Below are positions 41,997 to 52,698 of a DNA stretch of 64,000 bases, one piece after another (the first letter of the stretch is position 1; each line of letters starts with the position of its first letter). Source of the stretch: Rhizoclosmatium globosum (Eukaryota; Chytridiomycota; Chytridiomycetes; Chytridiales; Chytriomycetaceae); the NCBI GenBank assembly GCA_002104985.1, contig MCGO01000055.1:124001-188000 (forward strand), written 5' to 3'. The notes beneath the pieces are model-generated. The model worked only from the letters and a program-made list of their open reading frames with translations. It did not search any database and had not been told where the DNA came from. Made by a program: the position numbers and the translations under genes.

Positions 41997-42871
41997 TTAA
42001 GAGACCATGTCAATAACATCAGTGCTGTCATTGCCCTTGCACTCCTTCAAAACATACGACTTCCCTTCCCAATTTAAAACGGCGTTCAATGGATCCAGTC
42101 CATCAGTTATGCGTACAGTTATCATCTTTGGTTGTGGAGGAGGAGGTGGAGGTGGTGAAACAGCAGCAGCAACCACAGCCGCTTTTACGGGTCTTTTCGT
42201 TGTCTTCTTCTCAATGACACGCCCTTTAACAGGAGAGCCAAACGGAACATGCTTATCCGAAGCACGTGGCGACTCAATCGGCTTTGAAGTTGCGTAGAAT
42301 CCAGTTCCAGCAACTCGTCCAAGGTTGAGTTTCTTCATTTCCGCGTTCAATTTTGTTGGTGTCTTGCCGCGAATTGTCGGAATAGACGAAACGGGTGGGG
42401 CAATTGGAGTTGGTTCCGCGTCTTCGTGCTCCGAATCCGGTCGCATTGGCGATGATTCGCTCATTTTCAGCGGCGATGTGGAAACGAGTTGAATTCCTTC
42501 ACTCGACGGCTGGACTTTGATGATGGATTCGAGAAGTTGGTTTCTTTTGCTGCTGATGTGTTGCTGGACTTGGTTGTTTGGTTTGGGTTAGTGAACTCAG
42601 CAATCGATTCAGTTGACACACATACAGAGGGCTACGTAGTCCGCCTTCAGTCCTCGGAGTGAGAATTCCACATGATTGGATGCAAGAATCGACTTGAGCT
42701 CGGCAACCTAAAGGAGGAATCGTTAGGAGTGTTACAACCTATCCATTCACTTACCGTCGCCTTTTGTGGGTCAAAAGAATCTCTTAAATAAGCTGGATAA
42801 GTTGAAGCATGTAAAGGCTCGGCTGCTGGCGCCGCAGTGGCCACTGCTGCTCCCCTTGTTCTTCCTTTCAT
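41997..42871 (-). CDS. Short HeH-motif protein, neighbour of HEH1
   Basis: The N-terminus has YLRDSFDPQKATV followed, across an intron near 42705-42755, by AELKSILASNHVEFSLRG and LKADYVAL. This is the same FDP(T/Q)KAT(V) plus HeH helix pair, split by an intron at the same place, as in HEH1 next door. After a second intron (GTATGT at about 42628) a basic, Ser/Pro-rich region begins (QLLESIIKVQPSSEG), with a Pro run and a final acidic tail (NDSTDVIDMVS). There is no membrane span. A soluble chromatin-binding paralogue is likely, born by partial duplication of HEH1 or of its 5' exons. Confidence 0.6.
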
Positions 42872-42920
42872 TTCAGATTTCGGACGAGTCAACTTAATCC
42901 AACTAATGAAATTTGTGCAT

Positions 42921-45547
42921 TTATTTCCTTCGCACAAGTTCTGCATAAATACTTTCAACATAGGCATCCAATGTATCCTTTCCAACATCACCCCTATCCC
43001 CTGTCCGCCGCCCCAACTCAATACCTGCCTTCAAAACCTTCAACAGATCCATCTTGGATACCAACACTGTTCCCTCCCCAGCTGTCTGTGGATGCAAGAA
43101 TGGATGTGCCAGTAACTCTGGAATAGTCATTCGCGCTTTTGGATCTCGATTTAAACAGCTTTTCATTACTTGCAACAGCGACGAGTCACTAACTTCTCCA
43201 AATGCGATATGGAAATTTGAATCAACGATGGCGTTGAGTTTCTGGACAATGGGAAGCGCGGCAAATGGCGGTTGTCCATAGACAAGCTGATAAAGGATAC
43301 ACCCAAGTGACCATATATCGGAAGCGCGCCCTAACTATAATTCAAGAGTTTTTCAATGTCAAGATACTACACCGACGCAGCCATACCTTAAGATGCTGTC
43401 CTTTAGAATTCGATTCAGTAAACATTATGGCCTCGGGAGCCATATAATTCAGCGTTCCAGTTTGATAATCCCTTTGAATATTTGTGGTGTCACTTGGAAT
43501 AGATTTTGCAATTCCAAAATCAATCAACTTCAATTTCCCTTCAACAATCAAGAAATTGGCTGGTTTCAAGTCTGAATGGACAATCTTTTCGTTGTGGATT
43601 TGTTGAACGGCTTGGAGCATCTGAGTCCACTGTAATCGAATGAAATTCAAGTTTCCAATCAGCGACTTGTCTTTCAAGAGCAAATGCGCCAAGTCAATTT
43701 CTCCATACTCGAGAAGCTAGTGATGGTTTCAGCAACTCCCGTAAAAGTTCAACAGACTACAAACCAACAACAAGCTCTTCCTGTCCGCGCAAATCTCTGA
43801 ATCCACAAGCGTAATGATAGCATCCGAATTAACCAGTTTCTTCAACAACTGAATCTCATTCAAATACCCTTCAATTGCAAGAGGATCCTGTCGATCCAGC
43901 TTCACTTTCTTCAGAGCGAGAATTTTCCCCGATTCTGATATGACTTTATATACTTTGCTGCTTGCCCCTCGTCCAATTAATTCGATTCGTTTGTATGGGA
44001 CTCTGTTAACGGTGATGTAAAGGCCTTTGTGATTTGATTCGAGGGCTGGAGGTTTCGAAGGTATGGCGTCGCTATTCAGATAAGAAATAATATGTCAGAT
44101 CAAGAATTCGGTCCGAGTGGTAAATATACCTTGCTCTTCCAGCTCGTTGAGGAACTGGTGAATCCTGAGAAAATATATCAGCTCTCATTCTCACCCATTA
44201 GCCAAGTATTACCGCTTCTTCATCCTCAGACTTAATTGGTGTTAGGTACTCAAAGCTTCCAGGTTGTTTAGGTTGTTTTCCTTCTGGTGCTAATGGAGTG
44301 CTTTCTTCCTCCACTGATTTCGGTATATCTAGGGGCGCAGGTTGTCCAGTATTTCTGAATTTACTTGAGATTGATTGTATTTTACTTTGGGATGCTGGAA
44401 CTGGGGGTAGCTCCGCTGCAGAGGTAGGCAATGTTCGAGGAAGTGGTGGATGTTCAAAGGGCTGATGAGTTGGGATAGGACGGGGATGAGAGTCATTCGA
44501 TGGTTCTGCTTTCGGCGCTGCTTGACGTGGCTGTTCAGACTTAGATGCAGAGTCTGGTTCAGTAAGTTTCGGAGATGACTTTTCCACTACAAGAGGAACA
44601 GTCGGAGATTCAACCTTAGAAGTATTATGAGCTCGTTCCTTCTGAACAGGCACTTCTATATGTGTAGAAGTGGCTCCATGCATCGGAGTTGATTGCGAAA
44701 CTGAGTCAGACGGAATAGGAACTGGAGATTCGGGAACGGAAACACAAGCTGGCCGTTCACGATTATTCATACTTCGATTGAGCGAAGCCAAAAGTCGTTT
44801 CATTTTCTCTTTAGACGCGAGGCTAGCTGCTGAAGTTGCTGAAGCGGATTGAGGGGTGGGAACAACAGAGGTTGAAAGAGCTGCCTGCGGAGTCGGTGGA
44901 GGTTCTACAGTCGATTTCGCTGGCTCGGATAATGGAGCCTGAGGAGGTGCAATATCATTCTTCGGAGAATCGAGTACGTTCAATTCATCCTTCAATGCGT
45001 CAAGTGGTTGTGCTGATACATCGATTCCAGACATCAAAATCGACTTTGCCTGGTCCATATGCCCTGTTTTTGTCGGTTTGTACGTTGTTTAGAGTGGTCA
45101 ATTGGCCCAACAAACCACAGCTTTGCTCAAATCGCGCCCAATGAATGAATAGCGACGCTGAAGTAGATCCCACACGAGACTTGAGGTATTTGTATTTATC
45201 TCTAAGTTCGTCATAGCTTCCGCCTGCTTTCCTATATCGTTTTGGTGAGACTTCCAGAATCGCTAGCCTCGAGTCCTAACCTCTCCAGTTCCAAGTGCTG
45301 AAGCCATATATCCAATAGTCTAATAAACATGAGTCAATTGAGAGGTTTCGAGTGAATTGGATTCGTCACCGTCTGTCTGCTTTGAATTTATCGAGTGATA
45401 TGCTGCAACATCTTTAGCAGGAGTAGAGACCCTTATAAAAGGCACTCACCTTGAAGTCGCAACAGCGTACAGTTTCCGTACTTCCCGGGAAGGTGCGTTG
45501 CGGTTAGCAGCCAGTTTAGCAACCCATCCGTCCAAATCAAGTGACAT
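42921..45547 (-). CDS. MPS1: Spindle checkpoint kinase MPS1/TTK
   Basis: MPS1 phosphorylates kinetochore scaffolds to start the spindle checkpoint. The N-terminal TPR-like part begins [19 protein letters not shown] and continues over several short introns with [21 protein letters not shown] Ser/Pro-rich linker follows. The kinase domain shows [14 protein letters not shown] (G loop), ILALKKVKL (lysine), [11 protein letters not shown] (catalytic loop), [10 protein letters not shown] (DFG) and [14 protein letters not shown]. The last is the family-specific activation segment. Introns with clear borders include the one before DQAKSI (GTTTGT...AACAG) and those near 43335-43385 and 43720-43760. The C-terminus after the kinase domain is short. 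Confidence 0.9.
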
Positions 45548-45703
45548 TTCAACAGACGTTTTCGTCCGAAAAGATCAAAGAATCCCTTCCTTCACAAATC
45601 TCCTTCCACCCTTCTTTATTAGTTCATAAATCCACTAGTAATAAGCTGGCCGAAAATAACGAAATGATAAAAACAAAACAAAACACAGCAATGAATCCGA
45701 ACC

Positions 45704-48700
45704 TCACAAATACAAACTGGATGCAAACACAATATCCCTCTTGATCTTGGTAATTCCATCAGCAAACTTGATTTCCAACTCAGTGTTACCAATGCTCTTG
45801 GCCGCATTTCCCATCTGCCTCAACAGTTCTTCAAGCATACGGAATGTTCGGATGATGCTTCCTTCGAAAACATCCGTCATTTTACAAATCGCACTGAATT
45901 TCGCGCCTTTGCACCATGCAAGGACAACTTCCATCAATTCGGGGCGGAATGACTGGATGTACTCTTCCTCGTCCATCACAATTTTGGATTCAATTGAAAC
46001 CTGAGCGATTTTGCGGGCGTGTTGTTGAAGCATCTTGAGTGGTGTCTCAAGTTCCTCCGACAGTTTGGCTGGGTTCTTTTCATTCTGTAAACAACCGTTA
46101 GGTTTTCTCACAATTGAAAAAGGGGAGCAATTTTACCTTTTCAGTGAAACAGAAACAACTCAAAAGCGCGACAGTCTGCTCGACGCTTAAATCACCAAAT
46201 CCACCAGCAAGCAACATTTCAGTCAACAGTAATTCATCTCCAACACTGACTTCACAAGCAACACGTCCCTTCATTTCAATGACATCATTCGCAGTTGTGT
46301 ATCCAAGTCTTCGAAGAACTCGTCGACGACATTTCAGTTCATCCAGCTGAAGAATAGATTCTGTGTCCTTCATCTGCTTCTTTTGCGCCTTGATCTTTCG
46401 AGCAAGATCCATTTTCAACATGTAAGCGCTAAACAGTTCAGGAAGTTCAGGAGCATCATGAAGTGGAGAAGCCTTCATTTTAGCTTCCAACGTCTCAATT
46501 TTCTGTGTTCAAAGTTAGATTTCGCACTCGAAGAACACGAAACACATACCCGAATCAGTTTCTTGAATTTATCGTCCTTGATTCCCATATCCTCAACTGG
46601 ATCCAATCGTGGAACGCCATCCTTTTCTAACCGCTTCTCAACCTCCTTCAACGTCTTTCGGATAACATTCCTGCTATCCACAGACTTCAAATCCTTTGGC
46701 AAGTTGATGCGCACAGCACTTAAACCATCCAACGCCGACAAAGCACATGGGACAACAACCATGTCGCCCAACAATCCAGCTGGACAAGGTGTTGGCGGAA
46801 TCCCGTTCTTCTCCGTCCCAGGATTACAATGTAAGAGTACATCGACAATGTACTTGATTTCAGGAATCACTGTCACATCTTTGCTCTGCTTCACAGATTT
46901 GTGGAAGTTGACAATCACACCCCATCCAAAGTCCAGGTCGTTTCCGTTGAGAGACTCCTCTTGAATCACGTTGGCGGGAGCTGGGAGGCGGATACGGGCA
47001 AGACGGCCAGGGTTGAGGAAGGGGACAACGTATGTTTCGTGGTTCACAACGTCTCTGAAATCTTGACGCAGGGAGTCAAGTTGTTGACGGATTGCATAGT
47101 ATTCCTGTACTTCGTCTTCGCGGTCGATTTCCATCTTTTCATATCGACTTTCGTAGATTTCCAAGTCTGTCCCAATCAGGTTAGTCAAGGAACGAAGAAC
47201 AAGTAACCCGTGAAACTTACCAGCTTGCAACTGTGGCATCTTGGTCATGTTTTGAAACTGGAAGAAAGACTGCTCAAGCATATACTCCGAGCTAATCCCC
47301 TCAATACGCATCAAGTTCAAAATCATGTTGTACGTCAAGTGGAACGCCGAGTCCAAGCGATCACTTTCACCCTTCAACATACTTTTTGCAACCGTCGGCT
47401 CAATCTTCTCATCAATCATCAGAATAACAATACCACGATCATCCAAACCACGACGACCAGCACGTCCAGACATTTGAATGTATTCACCACCAGACAGGTA
47501 TCGTGTTCCAACACCATCCCACTTTTTGACACTCGTAAACACGACAGTCTTGGCCGGCATATTCAATCCAATCGAGAAAGTCTCAGTCGCAAACAAAACC
47601 TTGATCAACCCTTCCTGGAACAGAATCTCAATGACTTCCTTTAAAATCGGCAACAATCCAGAGTGGTGAACACCGATTCCACGACGCAAAAGGGGAAGAA
47701 TGTGTTCAATTTGTGGAAGTGCTCGATCATCTTCACTGAGAGATTGGATGGCATTGTTGAAGACGGATCCAACCATTTCGCGTTCAGCTTCGAGGTTAAA
47801 GTCCATTTTTGAGAGTTGTAAGGCGTTTGATTCACATTCACGTTTTGAGAAGGCAAAGACAATGACGGGGTGGTAGTTTTTGAGCATAATCATGCGAATA
47901 ATCTTGAAGAGATCGGTAGGTCCTGTTACGTGTCAGTTGGGTGTGTGAGTGAGACAGTTTCGAACGAACCTCCTTTTCCAACGTCTCCCTTCTTTCCACC
48001 CTTGGGAACCTTCTTCTTGCCTCCAACAGCAGTTGGATCTGACTCTCCCAAACTGCCGATAGCTCTTTGGAAGTTATCTTCCCTAAACACACTCTTTTCG
48101 TCAACAACCAAGTGGATTCCCTCTCCATTTGCAGGGAAGAGGTAGTGTTGCAAAGGAGTAGGTCTATAGTCTGTGTAGACAACGTGACAGGGCTGTTTGT
48201 GGATGTTTACGATCCATTGAGCGAATTGCATTGCGTTGGGGATTGTGGCGGACAAGAAGACGTGGTGGACCTTGTCGGGCAGGAGAATCAAAGTTTCTTC
48301 CCATACGACTCCTCGAGCTGATTTTGTATGTGTAAGTTAGAGAGTGTTTGTTGGATGATATTGCTCGTCTTCAACCCTCAAGAAACCATCTAAAATTGTC
48401 GATATACGATTCGCTTCGCTTATGTTCTTCACTGCACTCATGTAAGAACCTCCTGACGCATGTGGTGAACTTCGTCGAAAAATAAAGCTTCACCCATGAC
48501 ACTTCACTACATTTATACAAACAACTGACGACATAATACATACTCTTTTCACGCATGTAGTGAACTTCATCGAAAATAACCCAACCGACTTCACGCATCA
48601 TTTCCGAACCTCTGTAGAGCATAGATCTCAAAATTTCAGTAGTCATGACGAGACAGGAAGCATTTGGCGAGATGGTGACATCACCGGTCATGAGACCGAC

Positions 48701-49485
48701 ATCACCGAATTCCTGCAGCAGTTCACGATACTTTTGGTTTGAGAGGGCTTTGATGGGCGAAGTGTAAATGACACGTTGTTTTTCACGCAGAGACTGAGCG
48801 ATAGCGTATTCGGCAACGACTGTTTTACCGGCGGAGGTGTGGGCGGAGACCAGGACAGATTCGTTTCGTTGGATGGCGGCGATTGCAGTTGCCTGGAAAG
48901 GATCGAGAGTGAAGGGGTAGGTACGGGCAGGGACTTCCGGAGGAACGTGTTCTGAGAGAGGAATGTAATCATAGTCGTTTGGGAGAGCGACTTGGTGGCG
49001 GACCTGTATTGTTTTTGAGAGAGATAGAGTTGTAAGAGTGGGCAAGAAAGCAAGCAAACGAGTATTCAAACCGAGTGACGAATGTTCAATTTTGTGGTAT
49101 CAGGGGCATCAGCCGCCGTTGCCGAAGAGGAAGAAGAAGAAGAAGACGAAGGCGGAGGAGCGGCGGCGCCGTGTTCAAGCGACTTTGCGGCGACAGTAAA
49201 GCTCTTTTCGACGCTCTGTTCGGTCGAGGCGGTCACGCGCACGGCCGCGGCATCCAACTTGAGCCGCTTTTCTTTTGGTGGTGGCTGCGTCTCTTTGTCC
49301 GTGTCCGTGGTTGTGTTCGTCGCAGTCGCTTCGGTGCTCGGTTCACTCGCAGGTCGCTTTGACCCACTCTTCGCCTTGGACGCGGCCGCTGCTCGGAGCG
49401 ATGCTGCTGAATCTACTTCAACGTCGGAGTCGTCGTCTCCAAAGCCGGAAAACAGCGCAGAGGTCTTCTGCGTGTTGCCAAACAT
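45704..49485 (-). CDS. MTR4: Exosome RNA helicase MTR4 (Ski2-like)
   Basis: MTR4 unwinds RNA for the nuclear exosome within TRAMP-type complexes. From [12 protein letters not shown] an acidic, low-complexity N-terminus leads to [16 protein letters not shown] and the helicase core: [16 protein letters not shown] (Walker A), [39 protein letters not shown] (DExH box), [39 protein letters not shown] and [12 protein letters not shown]. The arch/KOW region is encoded between about 46500 and 47200, and the DSHCT C-terminus by [17 protein letters not shown] to the TAG at 45704. Introns include about 49060-49010, 48548-48320, 47970-47925, 47218-47175, 46560-46505 and 46135-46085. The frame is clean in the core. 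Confidence 0.93.
48450..48600 (-). repeat. Partial duplicate of the DEVH-box exon inside an MTR4 intron
   Basis: The exon end at about 48548-48600 codes on the minus strand for [14 protein letters not shown]. About 97 bases downstream, inside the following intron (48450-48497), a diverged copy reads [15 protein letters not shown] and then meets a stop. Both share ATGNNNGTGAACTTC-type nucleotide identity on the plus strand. The second copy has no good acceptor in front of it that would keep the frame. Confidence 0.65.
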
Positions 49486-50688
49486 CAAAAACACTCGGAA
49501 GAGAGAAAATCAAAAAAGAAAGAAAGGGAAAAGAACACTTCTCATTCATCATCCACATTATCACTCGTTAAAATACAGCTTTACAACTCACAGTATCTTA
49601 TTCGTCTATTATTCGGTTATTTGGATTGTCTCCTCAATAGCATTATAGCTTATAAATTACACGTTGATGTCCAATTAAGAGGTTGGCCATCAATCAAGAT
49701 TGAACAATGGATATTGGCGTTCAGTATGGAGATGGGGTTGAGTCCATAAGGAAGAACCAGTGCAGTGCAAAGCGTATGTACTTTAAGTCTGAGTGACGAT
49801 CCCTCCATCATTACTGCACAGTTCTATCCCTCACTGTATCCAACCGAACAAATTACTTCAATCCAACAAGGAGAATAGCTCTTTCGAAAGACTCTGTTAG
49901 TGATTCACATTTCAATGCCTAGCTCAAGCGCCACCGAAAATAGATAACCACCGAAAATACATAATGCATTCGCATTTAAAATATGAGGAAAGAAGATGGC
50001 ATCATAGATGGGGTTTGCAGAATAGCTGATCCTCACATAAAGCGCTTGGTACAAAACCAATATCCGATAATTGACCTTGGAAATACTTGAAAAGAGAAGG
50101 GAGTTGGATAAGTCGACAGGGCCAAAGTGTTGGTAGAGCAGGCAGAGCAACAGCGCCACCAAGTGCCATCCCTTACGCCACCCAGAGTTGTCCATTTTTC
50201 CAAGACACAAGCCCCGGGGAAACGTGCCATGAGTGTGACCAATCACATGGACGTGTAAAGATATGAGCACAGCGTTGTGCTAGAACTAAATGTCTAGACG
50301 ATATAGGTACGACGAGATTTGGGTGCAGACTAGACGAAAGGCCTTCGGATGGTGGCACCGTCGTATACTTCTTGGCATGAGACACTTCAATTGTGAACTT
50401 GTAATTAAAGGAAGAACGATAATCTCACGGCAGAAGCAGGGACTTCATTGTTTTTGTTGACGGGAAGTTCTTGCTTGCTCAATTCCCAAATAAGGGGTGA
50501 AATTCAACAAGCGTTCCCCAGTTACACAACCAAGCCAAAGCTCACAAAGAAGTCGCGTGACGAACACCTCGACTCATGACACGATGAGGAAAGCAGACGC
50601 CACCTCCGTATAAGAGCTTGGAACGTCTTCTCAACTCAAAGTCAACCGTCCTGTGAAAAGAAAACAGTCCCCAACAACTCTTTCCAAA
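49486..50688 (+). promoter_or_regulatory. Long spacer and promoter of secreted gene 3
   Basis: This 1.2-kb interval lies between divergent starts of MTR4 and secreted gene 3. It contains CGCCACC at 50154-50160 and again at 50598-50604; the latter is followed after four bases by a TATAAG box, 80 bases from the ATG. A 121-codon open frame on the minus strand (49905-50270) has no supporting features. Confidence 0.5.
50598..50614 (+). promoter_or_regulatory. CGCCACC box plus TATA box
   Basis: CGCCACC (50598-50604) and TATAAG (from 50609) form the same core promoter pair as in genes 1 and 2, with a shorter spacing. Confidence 0.55.
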
Positions 50689-51929
50689 ATGCTTGTATCT
50701 CTCGTCCTTGCCACTGTTGCTTTGGTTTCAGCTGCCCCAATCCAAGAACCACTCCCACACAGTGTCTCATGGCACTTGAAGGATGGAGTCAAGAAGCATG
50801 AAGCCCTGAACCTCGCCGCTTCTTCTGCTCACTTGACGTACTACGGTGGACCAGTTATTTCAAATGGTACGGAATGCTTTCCTTTTCTACATTAAAAGTG
50901 CTGACACATCCAACCAACAATAAATCAGTCGAGGTTCACCCAATCTACTACGGTGCCGCTCAATACCAGTCCCAAACTGACGCTTTCTACGCTGGTGTCA
51001 CTCAGTCTGCTTGGTACGACGTTTTGGCTCAATACAATGTCAACCGCGGTTCCGCCATTCCAGGATTCTCCGTCGCTGCCACCAAGACTTCTTTGGACGA
51101 CGTCAACGACATCCAGCCATTCCTTACCAATTTGATCAAGACTGGACAGATCAAGCCAACTGCCAACACCTACTACCCAATTCACTTTGCGCCTGGAATC
51201 AGTATTACCCAGGGAGGAGGTTCTTCTTGTTCTGTCTTCTGTGCTTACCACGGAACCATTGATATTTCCTCTCTCAATGTTGGCACCCAGTACCTTTTCT
51301 ACGGTGTTATGCCAGACCAGGGAGGTTCTTGTGCCGGTGGTTGTGGAAGCAACCCATCCCAGATCAACAACATGTTCTCCGTCGCGTCTCACGAGCTCGC
51401 TGAAGCTGCCACTGATGCTGCTGTTGGTGTTTCTACTGTTATTGGAGCCCCACTTGCGTGGTACGACCAGACCAACGGAGAGATTGGAGACATCTGTAAT
51501 GCTCAACAAGGAAGTACAGTTGGTGGAGATGGAGTTACCTACGTTATTCAGAAGATTTGGTCTAACTCTGACAACGCGTGTGTGGCCAGCAGTGGAAAGC
51601 CCGTAGTTACCACTACTGCTGCTGTTGTCAAAACTACCACTACAACTAAGGTTGTTGTTCCACCTACCACCACTGCTGCTGTCGTCAAGACCACCACCGC
51701 TGCTGTTGTCAAGACTACCACTGCTGCTGTTGTCAAGACTACCACTGCTGCTGTTGTCAAGACTACCACTGCTGCTGTTGTCAAGACTACCACTCCAGCT
51801 GGTGGAAAGACCTACGTTGCTGGCCAGCCGTGTACAACTTACGGAACCTGGGCTTGCAGTAACTCACTTATCTGCAACTACAACCCAGGCCTTGTTTGGG
51901 TCCAAGTTGGTGGTGTTTCTTCTTGTTAA
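50689..51929 (+). CDS. Secreted HELAEA-type protein 3 with a different C-terminal module
   Basis: Exons are 50689-50866 and 50929-51929; the intron is at the same position as in genes 1 and 2. The signal peptide MLVSLVLATVALVSAAP precedes a core nearly identical to gene 1 (CAYHGTIDISS, SHELAEAATDAAVG, WYDQTNGEIGDICN). The Thr-rich linker is the longest of the three, with about seven AAVVKTTT units. The C-terminus is not the module of genes 1 and 2. It is a 35-residue block, GQPCTTYGTWACSNSLIC to SSC, with four or five cysteines and aromatic residues, which recalls small carbohydrate-binding modules such as those of the chitin-binding type. The frame is intact. A wall- or substrate-binding role of the module is inference. 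Confidence 0.75.
51607..51795 (+). repeat. Minisatellite coding for the Thr-rich linker of gene 3
   Basis: Near-perfect 24-base units (ACTGCTGCTGTTGTCAAGAC) repeat at least five times. The unit is the same as in gene 1 but the copies are more uniform here, as expected after recent expansion or slippage. Confidence 0.88.
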
Positions 51930-52517
51930 ACTCGGTAAAATATTGCCAGTGAGTGAAGGTGTTTTCTATTGTTGATTTTGTGGCTATGTTGTCTTGGTAG
52001 AATAAGAGTGTTTTTCTTTTATGTCAGATTTCCGCAGGCTATTCGCCTTGACGAGAACTTCGAACCGCGAGTCCGTCGAAGGAGCCATAGAATTGGTTTG
52101 GGGAAAAGTGGAGATAAAATCAGATAAATACTTCATTATCTGAAAAAACTTTGCCTACCATCTCTATGAAAGCGCCTCTCTCAATAATTCCCATTGGAAG
52201 TGGTGTTCGGGGTGTGCGGTGGAGACGGAGGTTGGGATGGAGTCAGATGCATGGGAGGAACACTGAATGAAAAAAGTAAGGACTTTACCCATAAACCAGT
52301 TGCAGGAACTAGCCCCTAGGTCAACTACCGCTCACATATTAATCACATAATGCTCCCTCACGCAAGCACAACGGCCATTATCAAGTTATGTACAGCAGTA
52401 GTCAACATCGAATGATTCATACAACTTCAACCAATTGTGAGTCTTTGTTGTTTTTATGGGTATATTGTGGGCGAGCGCCTTTTGCTCTCGCCTAACCCTT
52501 TTTCAGGAAAAATCTAG
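51930..52517. other. Spacer before the transposon block
   Basis: The 588 bases after secreted gene 3 show no supportable gene. The right-hand part becomes T-rich before the inverted repeat at 52518. Confidence 0.4.
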
Positions 52518-52620
52518 TTCACACGTACCCATGTCGTCCTTATTCCACACACCCCGTGCGAAATAAGCACCGCACGGGTACGTGTGAAATAGGACCAACT
52601 GTCTTATCTCGCACGTACCC
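52518..52620. repeat. Inverted repeat at the transposon's left end
   Basis: TTCACACGTACCC (52518-52530) is matched perfectly in inverse orientation by GGGTACGTGTGAA (52576-52588). Inside it, CCGTGCG and CGCACGG form a second nested pair, so the stretch can fold into one long hairpin. A third copy, CGCACGTACCC, ends at 52620. The location 80 bases beyond the transposase stop suggests the element terminus. Confidence 0.6.
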
Positions 52621-52698
52621 TTTAAATCCATGAGTATAAATTGTGGACGTCAGATTTATTGCCAGATCAAAAATAACAATAAAAGAAACCATTATCTG

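Noticed and set aside
48371..48560. Extension of the MTR4 exon past MREK as coding sequence
   Set aside because: The extension departs from the highly conserved MTR4 sequence, and the next conserved block ([15 protein letters not shown]) begins after an acceptor further downstream, so the interval is an intron.
49905..50270. 121-codon minus-strand frame in the spacer before secreted gene 3
   Set aside because: No domain, no credible promoter and no codon bias like that of the neighbours; it overlaps one of the conserved CGCCACC boxes.
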